Shown: positions 39,206 through 48,826, numbered from the stretch's first letter. The stretch is DNA of 64,000 bases from Caldalkalibacillus mannanilyticus JCM 10596 (GCF_000615945.1 NZ_BAMO01000021.1:16584-80583); one strand, 5' to 3'. Notes: generated by a model not told the origin, from the sequence alone. Made by a program: numbers and translations.

Positions 39206-40585
39206 TTATAGCTGCAACGGAAGTTCTTTTCCGGTCTTGCTTTCATGAATAGACTTATTAAAACTCACGGCCGTTTCTTGTCGTTTAAGGTTTGATTCCT
39301 TTTCTTGTTGGACTTTAAGCTCCTCTTCCAAGGCAAAGATCTTGGTAAATATTTCTAATTGTTCCTTTGAATCGGCTTCAGCAGCCATTTCTTTGATTCG
39401 TAAAATAGGATCTCTTAAAAGCTGGTTGACAATGCTTTTGGTATGCTTCTTCAACACTTTTATTTCTCTTTCGTCTAGATCTGGACATTTATTTAGAATA
39501 CTTTGCATCGTTTCCTCTTGAATATCCAAAGCCTTTTTCCTTAGTGCGGTAATAATAGGAACAACCCCTAAGGTCGTAATCCATTTCTTAAATTCGACGA
39601 TCTCTTCCTCAATCATAGACCGAATTTTTGTCGCTTCTTTCTGTCTTTCTGCCAGATTCGCTTGAACAATTCCATTGAGATCATCAATATCATAAAGGAA
39701 CACATTATCTACCTGATGAATTTCAGGATCAAGGTCACGTGGAACCGCGATGTCAATTAAAAATAATGGATGACCAAAACGATATTTCATGACTTTTTGT
39801 ATTTTTTCTTTTGTAATAACAAATTCTCTTGAGCCTGTAGAACTGATCACGATATCAACTTTTTGCAGACAGGATTCTAATTGACTAAAATCGCAGGCTT
39901 GTCCTTTGAATTTAGAAGCTAATTCTTCCGCTCGCTCTAAAGTCCGATTGAGCACAAATACCTCTTTTACTCCATTGGAATGAAGATGCTTAACAGTCAG
40001 CTCGCTCATTTTTCCTGCACCTAAGATAAGAACGGATTTATCTGTTAAATCTCCATAGATCTTCTTTCCTAACTCAATCGCCGCATAGCTTACAGATACC
40101 GCATTCTGACCGATTTCTGTTTCTGCATGTGCTTTTTTCGCTAGGGTAATCACTTGCTTAAAGAGCATATTAAAGATCGTCCCGGTGGTTTCAGCTTCTT
40201 GAGCGCTATGAAAAGCATCCTTTACCTGACCTAGAATCTGAGTTTCACCTAAAACCATGGAATCGAGCCCCACCGCCACTTCGAACAAGTATTGGATCGC
40301 TCTATCATCTTCCTTGAGATCAATGTATTCATTAAATTCTTTTCTTTCAATACCGAACCATTCTGATAAAAAACCTTTTATGAAGTGGCGACCTGTATGC
40401 AATTGATCTACTACAGCATAGATCTCCGAACGATTACAAGTCGATAATATCACACATTCAAGAACACTTTTGGTATGACGCAGAGCTACCAAAGCCTCTG
40501 ACAGTTCTTCTTTCGCCCATGAAAAGCGCTCACGTAAATGAACGGGGGTATTTTTATAGTTGAGACTTAATGAAATGATATGCAT
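39206..40585 (-). CDS. hemA: Glutamyl-tRNA reductase
   Basis: Reduces glutamyl-tRNA-Glu to glutamate-1-semialdehyde, the committed and controlled step of tetrapyrrole synthesis. 459 residues; the catalytic cysteine in ILSTCNRSEIYAV (about 50), the NADPH fold VLILGAGKMSEL (about 190) and the C-terminal helical dimerisation domain are present. It is the first gene of the hem operon, with AAGGGGTG before the ATG. Confidence 0.97.
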   Translation of the reverse strand: MHIISLSLNYKNTPVHLRERFSWAKEELSEALVALRHTKSVLECVILSTCNRSEIYAVVDQLHTGRHFIKGFLSEWFGIERKEFNEYIDLKEDDRAIQYLFEVAVGLDSMVLGETQILGQVKDAFHSAQEAETTGTIFNMLFKQVITLAKKAHAETEIGQNAVSVSYAAIELGKKIYGDLTDKSVLILGAGKMSELTVKHLHSNGVKEVFVLNRTLERAEELASKFKGQACDFSQLESCLQKVDIVISSTGSREFVITKEKIQKVMKYRFGHPLFLIDIAVPRDLDPEIHQVDNVFLYDIDDLNGIVQANLAERQKEATKIRSMIEEEIVEFKKWITTLGVVPIITALRKKALDIQEETMQSILNKCPDLDEREIKVLKKHTKSIVNQLLRDPILRIKEMAAEADSKEQLEIFTKIFALEEELKVQQEKESNLKRQETAVSFNKSIHESKTGKELPLQL

Positions 40586-40674
40586 CTGCTTTCACCCCTT
40601 CTATTGCCGAATCCAATTCTTTGTTTATTATTAAGGTTTTCCTGAAAAAGAATGGACTAGTCCTAATCCATACT

Positions 40675-40704
40675 ATTATATCAAATTTTTTTTGTGGGTA
40701 GGAA
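40675..40704 (-). promoter_or_regulatory. Probable sigma-A promoter of the hem operon (extended -10)
   Basis: On the minus strand TGATATAAT (40683-40675) is a perfect extended -10 (TGnTATAAT). The matching -35 region (TTCCTA near 40704-40699) is weak, which an extended -10 can offset. It lies about 90 bases upstream of hemA. Confidence 0.6.
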
Positions 40705-40744
40705 AAAAAATGTGACTTTTTATCGAAATAAGGGTTGAAATATC

Positions 40745-40773
40745 TGTAAATTTACATTTTCCCATGTTATGAT
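40745..40773 (+). promoter_or_regulatory. Probable promoter of the EamA transporter gene (possibly leaderless)
   Basis: TATGAT at 40768-40773 lies six bases before the ATG at 40780, with a poor -35 (TGTAAA) 17 bases upstream. Transcription from this -10 would start at or near the ATG itself, and no ribosome site precedes it. Confidence 0.4.
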
Positions 40774-40779
40774 ATTTTT

Positions 40780-41718
40780 ATGAAAAACAGACCTTTACTA
40801 GCAGACTTTATTTTATTACTTGTTGCTTTTGTGTGGGGAGCTACATTTGTCCTTGTAGAGAATGCCATTGCCTTTTTACCGCCATTTCTCTTCAATGCCC
40901 TTCGTTTTACCTTGGCATCTGTTAGCTTATTCATCGTGATTTTTATTTTTTATCGTCGCCAGCTTATGGCGATAGACTGGAAGCTGATGATTGCTGGAAT
41001 CATTTTAGGCGTGTGGCTTTTTTCAGGATATTTATTTCAAACGGCTGGACTTCTGTATACATCCTCCTCTAAGGCAGGATTTATTACAGGGTTATCCGTT
41101 GTTCTTGTCCCCCTGTTTTCATTTCTTATAATGAAGCAAAAAATATCCATCAACGCAGCCTTGGGCATTATTGTTGCCACCGCTGGTTTGTACCTATTGA
41201 CGGCTGGTGATGTTTCAGGGGTTAACCTTGGAGATATGCTTGTTTTTTTCTGTGCCATTTCATTTGCTCTGCAAATTGTCTTAACCGGAAAATATGCACC
41301 ACAGTTTCCTGCTTTAATCCTTGCTTTTGTACAGATTTCAACGGTTGCTCTTCTAAGCTGTATCGGTGCCGCCTTTCAGAATGAATGGAGCATTGTTTTA
41401 GATAGTCCAGATATCTTACTGGAAAATGTGGTCCTATGGGCTTTGCTAATCTGTGCTTTACCTGCCACCGTATTTGCCTTTGTGGCACAAACCGAGCTAC
41501 AAACCTATACAACACCCACAAGAGTCGCCCTGATTTTTGCTACGGAACCTGTTTTTGCCGGACTGACGGATGGGCTCTGGAATCAGAATTGGTTATCCTC
41601 TCTTGGAGTGATTGGATGCCTGCTGATTCTAGCAGGGATGATCTTATCTGAACTAAAATTTACTTGGGGGGAGAAAAATGCGAAGATTATACAAATCAAG
41701 AAACAACAAGGTCATTGA
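40780..41718 (+). CDS. EamA family (DMT superfamily) transporter
   Basis: 312 residues with about ten membrane helices arranged as two EamA repeats; LLVAFVWGATFVLVENAI in helix 1 and GFITGLSVVLVPLFSFLI in the third or fourth helix are typical. Such proteins export or exchange metabolites (amino acids, nucleotides and others); the substrate cannot be read here. The start lacks a Shine-Dalgarno sequence and sits just after a TATGAT box. Its end overlaps the PspC gene by 41 bases. It is divergent from hemA. Confidence 0.88.
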   Translation: MKNRPLLADFILLLVAFVWGATFVLVENAIAFLPPFLFNALRFTLASVSLFIVIFIFYRRQLMAIDWKLMIAGIILGVWLFSGYLFQTAGLLYTSSSKAGFITGLSVVLVPLFSFLIMKQKISINAALGIIVATAGLYLLTAGDVSGVNLGDMLVFFCAISFALQIVLTGKYAPQFPALILAFVQISTVALLSCIGAAFQNEWSIVLDSPDILLENVVLWALLICALPATVFAFVAQTELQTYTTPTRVALIFATEPVFAGLTDGLWNQNWLSSLGVIGCLLILAGMILSELKFTWGEKNAKIIQIKKQQGH

Positions 41719-42223
41719 TGGGGTATGTGCGGGGATCGCCGACCATTTTGCCATTGATCCTGTCCTTATTCGCTTAATCTGGGTTCTTTCTTTTTTCTTT
41801 GGTGGAACTGGAATCATAGCTTACATCATTGCTATGTTAATTATTCCTGAAGAACCTAAGGCCCGTACAAAAGAGAAACCGATGGCTGATCCGCAGTCGG
41901 AGCAATCGAAGCAGATGGATACGGAAAAGAGCATCAATCATGAGGAAGCTAAAGAGTACTCACCCTACCATAGCACTCAGACCTCTCATTCACCTTATTA
42001 TACGGTCGATTCAGAGCTCCCTCCCGATCCTACAAAAAGAGGCTATTCATCGTTGATCTTTGGGTTGATTCTCGTTTTCTTTGGGGCTGTTCTATTGGCA
42101 GAAAAATTATTTGGAATTTCAATCAATTTTCGAACGATCTTTAGAAGTATTCAACACTATATGTGGCCCTCCATCCTTATTCTTATTGGGGTATTTCTAC
42201 TCATAAGGAGAAATAGACTGTGA
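41678..42223 (+). CDS. PspC domain membrane protein
   Basis: 181 residues. The N-terminal PspC domain (RRLYKSRNNKVIDGVCAGIADHFAIDP, then a membrane helix) is followed by a hydrophilic linker rich in S, Q and E (about 63-120) and two C-terminal helices of the kind seen in LiaI/LiaF-like stress proteins (SLIFGLILVFFGAVLLAEKL, MWPSILILIGVFLLI). Family members take part in envelope-stress responses; no sensor kinase is adjacent. GGGGGGAG lies before the ATG. Confidence 0.85.
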   Translation: MRRLYKSRNNKVIDGVCAGIADHFAIDPVLIRLIWVLSFFFGGTGIIAYIIAMLIIPEEPKARTKEKPMADPQSEQSKQMDTEKSINHEEAKEYSPYHSTQTSHSPYYTVDSELPPDPTKRGYSSLIFGLILVFFGAVLLAEKLFGISINFRTIFRSIQHYMWPSILILIGVFLLIRRNRL

Positions 42224-42681
42224 TAAATCAAAGATTACTTCCTGGATTTATTTTGATTGGACTAGGTGCTTATTTTTTACTTAAGCAACTACAGCTTCCT
42301 TTATTTGAAGAATTAATCAGTTGGCCTTTGATCTTAATCATTGTAGGACTCTCCTTCATCCTTGCTTCGTTTATGGGATGGGAGAAAATACTGATTCTTC
42401 CAGGAGGAATTGTTTTTTCACTAGGATTTCACTTTTTTGCTTTATACAATTTCTCTTTTTGGTCCCATCATTGGTCTCTCTTTCCTGGAGCTGTCGGAGT
42501 AGGCTTTCTGATTACTTTTCTTCGTACAAGGATCATTCATTTTATGATTCCTGCAACGATCCTTCTGGCACTCCCTGCCTTCCATTTTCTTTTTGGAGGG
42601 ATGAGTTTTCTCTTTCAATGGTGGCCAGTTATTCCGATCTTGATTGGTGTCTATTTGATCTTTGGCAGAAGAAGCTGGTAA
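42220..42681 (+). CDS. LiaI/LiaF-like polytopic membrane protein
   Basis: 153 residues, about five membrane helices, starting with GFILIGLGAYFLLKQLQLPL and ISWPLILIIVGLSFIL, segments resembling the helices at the end of the preceding PspC protein and LiaF-type membrane modules. The GTG start overlaps the previous stop (GTGA). Probably works together with the PspC protein; the exact role is unknown. Confidence 0.65.
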   Translation: MINQRLLPGFILIGLGAYFLLKQLQLPLFEELISWPLILIIVGLSFILASFMGWEKILILPGGIVFSLGFHFFALYNFSFWSHHWSLFPGAVGVGFLITFLRTRIIHFMIPATILLALPAFHFLFGGMSFLFQWWPVIPILIGVYLIFGRRSW

Positions 42682-42704
42682 ACCCCATATGTATCTGAAC
42701 ACCA

Positions 42705-42748
42705 AAGCCCTGTTTCAGCAGAGTTTAGCTGAATACAGGGCTTTTTCT
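42705..42748. terminator. Bidirectional terminator between convergent genes
   Basis: AAGCCCTGT and ACAGGGCTT pair, extended by an inner TTCAGC/GCTGAA stem, followed by TTTTT on plus and A-rich sequence on minus. It lies between stops at 42681 (plus) and 42750 (minus). Confidence 0.88.
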
Positions 42749-42749
42749 A

Positions 42750-43154
42750 TTATTCATTATCCTGAACGTCGTAAGTAAATAAGATATACTGATTCTGTCT
42801 TAATGGGGTGTATTGCACAGTTACCTGCTTTGAAACCCCTTCCGTTCCATCCTGAAAAATCATGCTCCCCTCTTCCATATACGCTAGTTCCCAGTCTCCT
42901 CTTCCAACTCCCTCTAATCGCGGAAGATAATCTAAAATGTATCTTTCCTTACCTTCGTAATACGTGACAAATCGACTTGAGTCAGAAGCCACCCACAAAA
43001 CCTCTCGATCCGAACTATTCAAGTACCACAAGGTCGTACCAAGAGCTATAGGATTTTCTCCTTCAAATAAAAGAAGTCCGATCCCAAAGAGAATGATTCC
43101 AATTATGAGCAGCCCTCCTAACCATACATATTTATTTGTGACCCATCTATTCAT
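42750..43154 (-). CDS. Membrane-anchored protein of unknown function
   Basis: 134 residues with one N-terminal helix (about 10-30) and an exported domain of beta character rich in Y, E and R. AAGGGGGAAGG precedes the ATG. It is 14 bases after the ATPase gene of the amino-acid transporter, on the same strand, so it is probably in that operon. No family recognised. Confidence 0.6.
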   Translation of the reverse strand: MNRWVTNKYVWLGGLLIIGIILFGIGLLLFEGENPIALGTTLWYLNSSDREVLWVASDSSRFVTYYEGKERYILDYLPRLEGVGRGDWELAYMEEGSMIFQDGTEGVSKQVTVQYTPLRQNQYILFTYDVQDNE

Positions 43155-43168
43155 GTGTTCCTTCCCCC

Positions 43169-43891
43169 TTAGAGTACTTTGCTCAGAAATTCCCTTGTCC
43201 GCTCTTGCTTAGGGTCCTCAAATACTTGGTCAGGTTTCCCCACCTCTTCGATTCTGCCTGCATGTAAGAAGCAAACCCAATCCGCTACTTCGCGAGCAAA
43301 ACCCATTTCATGAGTAACCACCACCATCGTCATCCCTTCCTGCGCCAATTCTTTCATCGTTTCTAGCACTTCACCCACTAACTCTGGATCTAGAGCAGAA
43401 GTGGGTTCATCAAAAAGCATGATTTTAGGCTTCATTGCTAAGGAACGAGCAATCGCTACTCTCTGCTTCTGTCCTCCTGACAAACGGGAAGGATATTCAT
43501 TTTCTTTTTCAAGCAAGCCTACTTTTTGCAGAAGTTCTCTCGCTTCCTCGATGGCTTGCTCTTTCTTCACACCCTTAACCATGACAGGCGCTTCGATTAT
43601 ATTCTCAAGCACTGATTTATGGGGGAACAGATTAAAATGCTGAAAGACCATTCCTACCTGCTGGCGAACCGAATTTAAGTTATCCCGTGTCGGGTCAACT
43701 TCCTTGCCCTCAATGATAATCTTACCTGAATCTTTGAATTCCAGAAAATTCAAACATCTCAGTAGTGTACTTTTCCCTGAGCCACTTGCTCCAATAAGAC
43801 AGACAACATCACTTTCCTCCACATGTAAATCAACGTCTTTGAGTACGTGTAACTCCCCAAACGATTTATTTAGTTTCTCAACTCTGATCAA
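43169..43891 (-). CDS. Polar amino acid ABC transporter ATP-binding protein (GlnQ-like)
   Basis: 240 residues. Walker [12 protein letters not shown] (about 33-43), Q-loop [10 protein letters not shown], signature [16 protein letters not shown], Walker [13 protein letters not shown], and the H-loop [11 protein letters not shown] are intact. A TTG start follows GGAGG. It is third in a binding protein-permease-ATPase operon on the minus strand. The class is the polar or acidic amino-acid importers; substrate undetermined. Confidence 0.93.
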   Translation of the reverse strand: MIRVEKLNKSFGELHVLKDVDLHVEESDVVCLIGASGSGKSTLLRCLNFLEFKDSGKIIIEGKEVDPTRDNLNSVRQQVGMVFQHFNLFPHKSVLENIIEAPVMVKGVKKEQAIEEARELLQKVGLLEKENEYPSRLSGGQKQRVAIARSLAMKPKIMLFDEPTSALDPELVGEVLETMKELAQEGMTMVVVTHEMGFAREVADWVCFLHAGRIEEVGKPDQVFEDPKQERTREFLSKVL

Positions 43892-43903
43892 GGCTTTTCC
43901 TCC

Positions 43904-44575
43904 TTACCTTTCACTTACACTCAAGCGATACTCTAGCTTATTCACCAACCAAGTAAAGATTAAAACAATAATAAGATAATAAAGTGCTGCCATCACATAA
44001 AACTCCAATTCTAGATAAGTGACCGAAACAAATTGCCTAGAACGATTAAATATTTCTGTCATTCCTATAAAAGCTGCTAAAGATGAATCTTTAAGACCTA
44101 TAATAAATTGATTACCCAATGGCGGAATCGTTCGCTTAAAGGCTTGAGGTAAAATAATGCGGCGCATTGCCAAAGAACTTGTCATTCCTAATGATCTTGC
44201 TGCCTCCATTTGGCCTCGATCAATGGATTGAATTCCCCCTCGAAAGATTTCAGCAATATAGGCTCCATTATGAAAGGCTAGAGCTAAAGAAGCAGCCCAA
44301 AAAGGAGTAAGGGAAATAATTTCGGTAAATCCAAAATACAAAACAAATATTTGAACAATAAGCGGTGTCGCTCGGACCACCGTAATATAAATATTAGCAA
44401 TGGAATGTAGGATTCGATTGGAAGATAGCTTTAACAAAGCAAAAAATAAGCCAATTCCCATTCCTATGACAATAGAAGCCGCCGTTAATTGTAAGGTAAG
44501 CAGCATTGCTTTTAAGAAAAACGGATATTTATCCACTAAATGATAAAAGAATGCGGGTAATTGAAAAACAGCCAC
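43904..44575 (-). CDS. Polar amino acid ABC transporter permease
   Basis: 223 residues, about five membrane helices, with the EAA loop near residue 125-145 (GQMEAARSLGMTSSLAMRRI, ILPQAFKRTIPPLGN). Start GTG with AAGGAGGG upstream. HisM/GlnP family. It lies between the ATPase and the binding-protein gene. Confidence 0.92.
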   Translation of the reverse strand: MAVFQLPAFFYHLVDKYPFFLKAMLLTLQLTAASIVIGMGIGLFFALLKLSSNRILHSIANIYITVVRATPLIVQIFVLYFGFTEIISLTPFWAASLALAFHNGAYIAEIFRGGIQSIDRGQMEAARSLGMTSSLAMRRIILPQAFKRTIPPLGNQFIIGLKDSSLAAFIGMTEIFNRSRQFVSVTYLELEFYVMAALYYLIIVLIFTWLVNKLEYRLSVSER

Positions 44576-44624
44576 GCATGTTCACCCTCCTTAGAAAGAG
44601 AAGGTGCGCAACTCTCGCTGCGCA

Positions 44625-45488
44625 CTACTCTAAAATATCAACTCCAAAGTAACGTTTACTAATCTCTTCATATGTTCCATTTTCACGAATGGCTGCAAGA
44701 GCCTCATTGATTTTATCTAGAAGTTCTTGATTTCCTTTTTGAACAGGAATGGCAACTTCTTCTTCAAAAATCAGGTCCCCTGCCATCTCCAATTCAAACC
44801 CTGTTTCATCGATGGCAATAAGTCCTACGAGTCGATCGGTAATCACAGCGTCCAAATTATTCGAAGTCGCTAAATCCCTAAGTGCTGTCACATCACTCTC
44901 ATATGTAGCCACCTGCTTAGAATATTCTCTAGCCACGGGCTCATAGGAGGTTCCTAAGGCAACTCCGATCCGAATCTCATCGGAAAGATCCTTTGCTCCT
45001 TCAATTGAGCTTCCTTTTTTGACAAACAGCTGTGCTCCAGATAAGTAATAAGGATGAGAAAAATCGACTTGCTCCGCTCTTTCCATCGTAATTCCCATAG
45101 ATCCTATAATGGCATCAAATTGGCTGCTTCTTAGTCCAGATAAGATACCTGACCAAGGAGTGGCTACCGGATTAGCTTCCCAGCCATGATATTCAGCAAT
45201 CGCTTTCCCTATTTCTACATCAAATCCTGTTAATTCACCACTTGCCTCATCTACATAATTAAAGGGATGATATTCTCCTGACATAGCAAAAGTAAAAACG
45301 TTATTTTCAAGCAGATATGTCACGCTTTCTGTTTCTCCCTGATTTTGTTCAGCCTGCTCCTCCCCTTTTCCTTCAGTAGGAATGCTTTCAGTTCCCTCAT
45401 CAGAGCCTGTTTCAACTCCTCCACATGCTGTGAATAAGAAACTTATACAGAGTAATAATACTAAAACCCCCACTACTTTCTTATACAT
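44625..45488 (-). CDS. Amino acid ABC transporter substrate-binding lipoprotein
   Basis: 287 residues. The signal peptide ends in the lipobox FLFTACGG (Cys about 22), followed by an E/G/Q-rich linker and a family 3 solute-binding fold (FAMSGEYHPFNYVDEASGELTGFDVEI...). It delivers a polar amino acid to the adjacent permease. First gene of this operon, divergent from a second, similar operon at 45805. Confidence 0.93.
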   Translation of the reverse strand: MYKKVVGVLVLLLCISFLFTACGGVETGSDEGTESIPTEGKGEEQAEQNQGETESVTYLLENNVFTFAMSGEYHPFNYVDEASGELTGFDVEIGKAIAEYHGWEANPVATPWSGILSGLRSSQFDAIIGSMGITMERAEQVDFSHPYYLSGAQLFVKKGSSIEGAKDLSDEIRIGVALGTSYEPVAREYSKQVATYESDVTALRDLATSNNLDAVITDRLVGLIAIDETGFELEMAGDLIFEEEVAIPVQKGNQELLDKINEALAAIRENGTYEEISKRYFGVDILE

Positions 45489-45804
45489 TCACTTACCCCT
45501 CTCTCTTTTTTAAATGCTTTTTTGCCAAATGTTTTCCATTTCTATTATATCTTGATCTTCTAGTTGAAACAAAAGAGCTGTACTGCTATATATGGGGCTT
45601 CTTCTTGCTGAGAGAGGGTAAATGGAGAATTTCAATACCCATCCTTAAAGTTTGCCTAAGTATCCTCTGTAATCCTTTGATATTGACAAAATTACGAAAC
45701 ATGCTAAACTAATTTCATGAAATCCATAAAAACATACCTATTTAGTTAGTTTTTATTTTTTGTTTTTCAAATCACAACTTTTTATTTTGAATGGAGGAAG
45801 AATG
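45489..45804. promoter_or_regulatory. Divergent promoter region between two amino-acid ABC operons
   Basis: About 315 bases without a gene. For the plus-strand operon, TTGACA at 45683-45688 and TAAACT at 45705-45710 with a 16-base spacer form a fair sigma-A promoter. No T-box or S-box signature was seen. The minus-strand promoter was not identified with confidence. Confidence 0.5.
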
Positions 45805-46623
45805 ATGAACACTTATTTACGTCCGATTCTTATTTTATTAATGACTTTCACTCTGATCACGGTGCTAGCTGCGTGTGGTACAGCTCCCACTGAGGAGTCT
45901 GATAAAACAACTGGTTCAGAAACATTATTAGAAAAAATTCAAGCTGAAGGTAAACTTCCAATTGGAACAGAAGGAACCTACGCTCCATTTACATTCCATG
46001 ATGAAACGGGAGCACTAACTGGTTTCGATGTTGAAGTGGCAACAGAAATAGCCAAAAGGTTAGGGGTAGAGCCTGTATTTATGGAAACACAATGGGATGC
46101 GATGTTCGCTGGCTTGGATGCTGGGCGATTTGATATGATTGCGAATCAGGTAGGAATTCGTCCAGATCGAAAGGAAAAATATGATTTTTCTGATCCTTAT
46201 ATTGTTTCAGCAGCCGTATTAGTTGTGCATCAGGATAACGATTCTGTTAAGGATTTTGAAGATATTACTGGACTGAAAGCAGGACAAACGCTAACAAGTA
46301 ACTTAACCGATATCGCCAGAGAGCATGGAGCGGAAATTGTAGGCGTGGAGGGCTTTAATCAAGCCATGGATTTATTAAGCTCCAAACGTATTGATGTGAC
46401 CATTAATGATGGATTATCTGTTCTAGACTTCCTGAAACAACGTCCTGACGCACCCGTTCAAATCGTAGCTAGACACTCAAACGCTGCTTATAACGGATTT
46501 ATGTTTCGAAAAGGAAACGAAGAGTTAATTGAGGCGGTAAATCAAGCGTTAAAAGAAATGCAAGAAGACGGAACCTATTTACAAATCTCTGAGAAATGGT
46601 TTGGTGCAGATGTATCTAAGTAA
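45805..46623 (+). CDS. Amino acid (possibly cystine) ABC transporter substrate-binding lipoprotein
   Basis: About 272 residues from the ATG at 45805, seven bases after GGAGG; the previous ATG (45802) is an alternative. Lipobox VLAACG. Family 3 binding fold with [29 protein letters not shown], and [19 protein letters not shown]. It is close in pattern to TcyA/FliY-type cystine-binding proteins, but substrate choice is inferred. First of a three-gene operon. Confidence 0.9.
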   Translation: MNTYLRPILILLMTFTLITVLAACGTAPTEESDKTTGSETLLEKIQAEGKLPIGTEGTYAPFTFHDETGALTGFDVEVATEIAKRLGVEPVFMETQWDAMFAGLDAGRFDMIANQVGIRPDRKEKYDFSDPYIVSAAVLVVHQDNDSVKDFEDITGLKAGQTLTSNLTDIAREHGAEIVGVEGFNQAMDLLSSKRIDVTINDGLSVLDFLKQRPDAPVQIVARHSNAAYNGFMFRKGNEELIEAVNQALKEMQEDGTYLQISEKWFGADVSK

Positions 46624-47311
46624 CCTCTTCGAAAACCCTGAAAGAATCGAAAGGTTAATAGAAATTGCTAAGAGCTCCTTTCTGCCTTTATTGAAAGGAG
46701 CCTTAACCTTTTCAATTAGCTTAGCCCTCATCTCTTTTGTTATTGGACTTCTGCTTGCCGTACTTACTGCACTTGCCAGAATATCTAAGGTGAAAATATT
46801 ACATATTCTTGCTCGCACATATGTTTCAATCATTCGTGGCACTCCTTTACTAGTGCAATTATTTATTATCTTTTTTGGACTGCCCAGTATGGGGATCGTC
46901 CTCGATCCCTTTCCATCAGCCGTGATTGGTTTTTCCTTAAATGTGGGAGCCTATGGATCTGAAATTGTTCGTGCCGCTATATTATCTATACCTAAGGGAC
47001 AGTGGGAAGCAGCTTCGTCGATTGGCATGACCAAGTTTCAGGCGCTAAAACGAATTATTCTTCCCCAAGCAGCTAGAGTTTCTGTACCGCCACTATCGAA
47101 CTCATTCATTAGTTTAGTCAAGGATACTTCACTGGCAGCCGTGATTCTTGTCCCTGAAATGTTTAGAAAAGCTCAGGAAATTGCAGCGGCAACCTATGAA
47201 CCCCTATTAATTTATACAGAAGCAGCTCTGATTTATTGGATGATCTGTTTTGTTCTATCTATCATTCAGGATCGAATTGAAGCCAAATTAGACCGTTATG
47301 TGGCGAAGTAA
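46610..47311 (+). CDS. Amino acid (possibly cystine) ABC transporter permease
   Basis: About 233 residues from the ATG at 46610, overlapping the end of the binding-protein gene by 14 bases; TTG and GTG codons just upstream are alternatives. About five helices and the EAA loop [20 protein letters not shown]. TcyB-like. Overlap implies coupled translation. Confidence 0.91.
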   Translation: MYLSNLFENPERIERLIEIAKSSFLPLLKGALTFSISLALISFVIGLLLAVLTALARISKVKILHILARTYVSIIRGTPLLVQLFIIFFGLPSMGIVLDPFPSAVIGFSLNVGAYGSEIVRAAILSIPKGQWEAASSIGMTKFQALKRIILPQAARVSVPPLSNSFISLVKDTSLAAVILVPEMFRKAQEIAAATYEPLLIYTEAALIYWMICFVLSIIQDRIEAKLDRYVAK

Positions 47312-47326
47312 GGAGGAAAAGGAACG

Positions 47327-48064
47327 ATGATCTCGTTATACAATATTCGAAAAAGCTTCGGAGAACGTGAAATTCTAAAAGGGATCGACTTAGAGGTTCC
47401 TAAAGGCAAGGTTGTTGTCATCGTAGGGCCTTCTGGCTCAGGAAAAACGACATTGTTGAGATGCATCAACTTATTAGAGCTTCCTTCAGCAGGACAACTT
47501 AAAATAGACGATATGCAGCTTGATTTTTCCACTCCTCTAACGTCCAAACAAACCCTTTCCTTGCGGAGAAAAACAGGGATGGTTTTTCAGAACTACAATC
47601 TATTCCCCCATATGACCGCTTTGCAGAATGTGATGGAAGGACCGATTACAGTCAAGAAGGAGAATAAATCCACAGCCAAGGAAAAAGCGCTCCATCTGTT
47701 AGCTAAAGTGGGGCTAGCCGATAAAGCAGACGCCTATCCCTTCGAGCTTTCGGGAGGACAGCAGCAAAGAGTAGGGATTGCTCGAGCATTGGCTATGGAA
47801 CCTGCTGTCATGCTCTTCGATGAAGCTACTTCAGCACTCGATCCAGAGCTTGTGGGCGAAGTGTTAAAAGTCATGAAGGAGCTTGCTCAAGAAGGAATGA
47901 CCATGATCGTCGTCACCCATGAAATGAGTTTTGCCCGCGATGTCGCTGATGAAGTCATTTTCATGGATCAAGGCGTGGTTATCGAGAGAGGAGCTCCGAA
48001 ACAACTGTTCCATGAACCTAAAGAAGAAAGAACGAAGCGTTTTCTCAATATATTTTCTAATTAG
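47327..48064 (+). CDS. Amino acid (possibly cystine) ABC transporter ATP-binding protein
   Basis: 245 residues. Walker [14 protein letters not shown]-loop [10 protein letters not shown], signature [17 protein letters not shown], Walker [13 protein letters not shown], and H-loop [11 protein letters not shown]. TcyC/GlnQ class. AAGGAGGAAAAGG precedes the ATG. Last gene of the plus-strand operon. Confidence 0.92.
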   Translation: MISLYNIRKSFGEREILKGIDLEVPKGKVVVIVGPSGSGKTTLLRCINLLELPSAGQLKIDDMQLDFSTPLTSKQTLSLRRKTGMVFQNYNLFPHMTALQNVMEGPITVKKENKSTAKEKALHLLAKVGLADKADAYPFELSGGQQQRVGIARALAMEPAVMLFDEATSALDPELVGEVLKVMKELAQEGMTMIVVTHEMSFARDVADEVIFMDQGVVIERGAPKQLFHEPKEERTKRFLNIFSN

Positions 48065-48093
48065 CATGAAGAATGAGCTAGATAATACGAAAA

Positions 48094-48117
48094 ACTCGGC
48101 TTTGCCGAGTCCTTTTT
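48094..48117 (+). terminator. Rho-independent terminator of the plus-strand ABC operon
   Basis: ACTCGGC / GCCGAGT with a three-base loop, then CCTTTTTGTTTT. Confidence 0.9.
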
Positions 48118-48155
48118 GTTTTAGTATTTTATGAAGCTTAGTACCTCCAACTGAC

Positions 48156-48227
48156 GGCAGAGGAATACCTATCCTCCATTCCAACGCTCATCGCTTAACT
48201 TCCATTTCGGACAGGTATTCCTCTGCC
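48156..48227. repeat. 72-base inverted-repeat element of unknown nature
   Basis: GGCAGAGGAATACCT at 48156-48170 is repeated as its exact reverse complement at 48213-48227, 42 bases apart. The element lies in a gene-free stretch between the transporter operon and a lipoprotein gene, and follows a separate terminator. It has no T-run. It could be a short mobile or REP-like element or a structured RNA. Confidence 0.6.
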
Positions 48228-48289
48228 TAGTTTGTCCTCTCTAGTATATTCCTACATTTGATATGTAATTAATACCCTATATATCGGAC

Positions 48290-48826
48290 TTACGATATGT
48301 GGTCTTTTTCTTCTAACCATTGCTCCACTTTTTTATCCATCTTTTGTTTTAAATCCTCTATATTTCCACTATCTTGTTTTACCAATTTCAAGTATTTATT
48401 AGGAAACATCTTTTGTAAAGAGGACAGATACAAATTACCGTCTTGGGGTTCAATGTATTCGATAACAGAATAGCTGCCCTCTTCTTCTTTCTTTAAACGA
48501 ATGACAGCGGGTAATGAATGTCCAATTTGGTTTTCTACACCAGTGGATTTATTAAAACCACCATAATAAGACCACATATAGACACTTAGGACTCCATCTA
48601 CTTCACTTGTGCCATATATTCTATGGACCTCAAATTGCTTTTCTATATCATTATTTGAAGAAGAGTATACTTGAATAATGTAATTAGAAATGACTTCATC
48701 CATCTCTAGAGTTATATGTTGATCTCCATCTATTAATTGAGTTTCATTTCCAGCACAACCTATTAAAATGACTGCTACAACTAATAGAAACAAAATAAAA
48801 TTTATTGGGTTAACTACAGCTTTTAT
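48290..48826 (-). CDS. Lipoprotein of unknown function
   Basis: About 178 residues with a signal peptide ending LLVVAVILIGCAGNE (lipobox LIGC). A perfect AGGAGGTGAT lies upstream, but the only conventional start in frame (GTG at 48835) overlaps that site. ATA at 48826 is spaced eight bases from AGGAGG and gives KAVVNPINFI, so a rare ATA start is possible. The exported part has no recognised domain. It stands alone on minus. Confidence 0.6.
   Translation of the reverse strand: MKAVVNPINFILFLLVVAVILIGCAGNETQLIDGDQHITLEMDEVISNYIIQVYSSSNNDIEKQFEVHRIYGTSEVDGVLSVYMWSYYGGFNKSTGVENQIGHSLPAVIRLKKEEEGSYSVIEYIEPQDGNLYLSSLQKMFPNKYLKLVKQDSGNIEDLKQKMDKKVEQWLEEKDHIS

Noticed and set aside
42321..42698. 125-residue plus-strand frame over the Lia-like gene
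   Set aside because: Overlaps almost all of a better-supported membrane gene with a coupled start.
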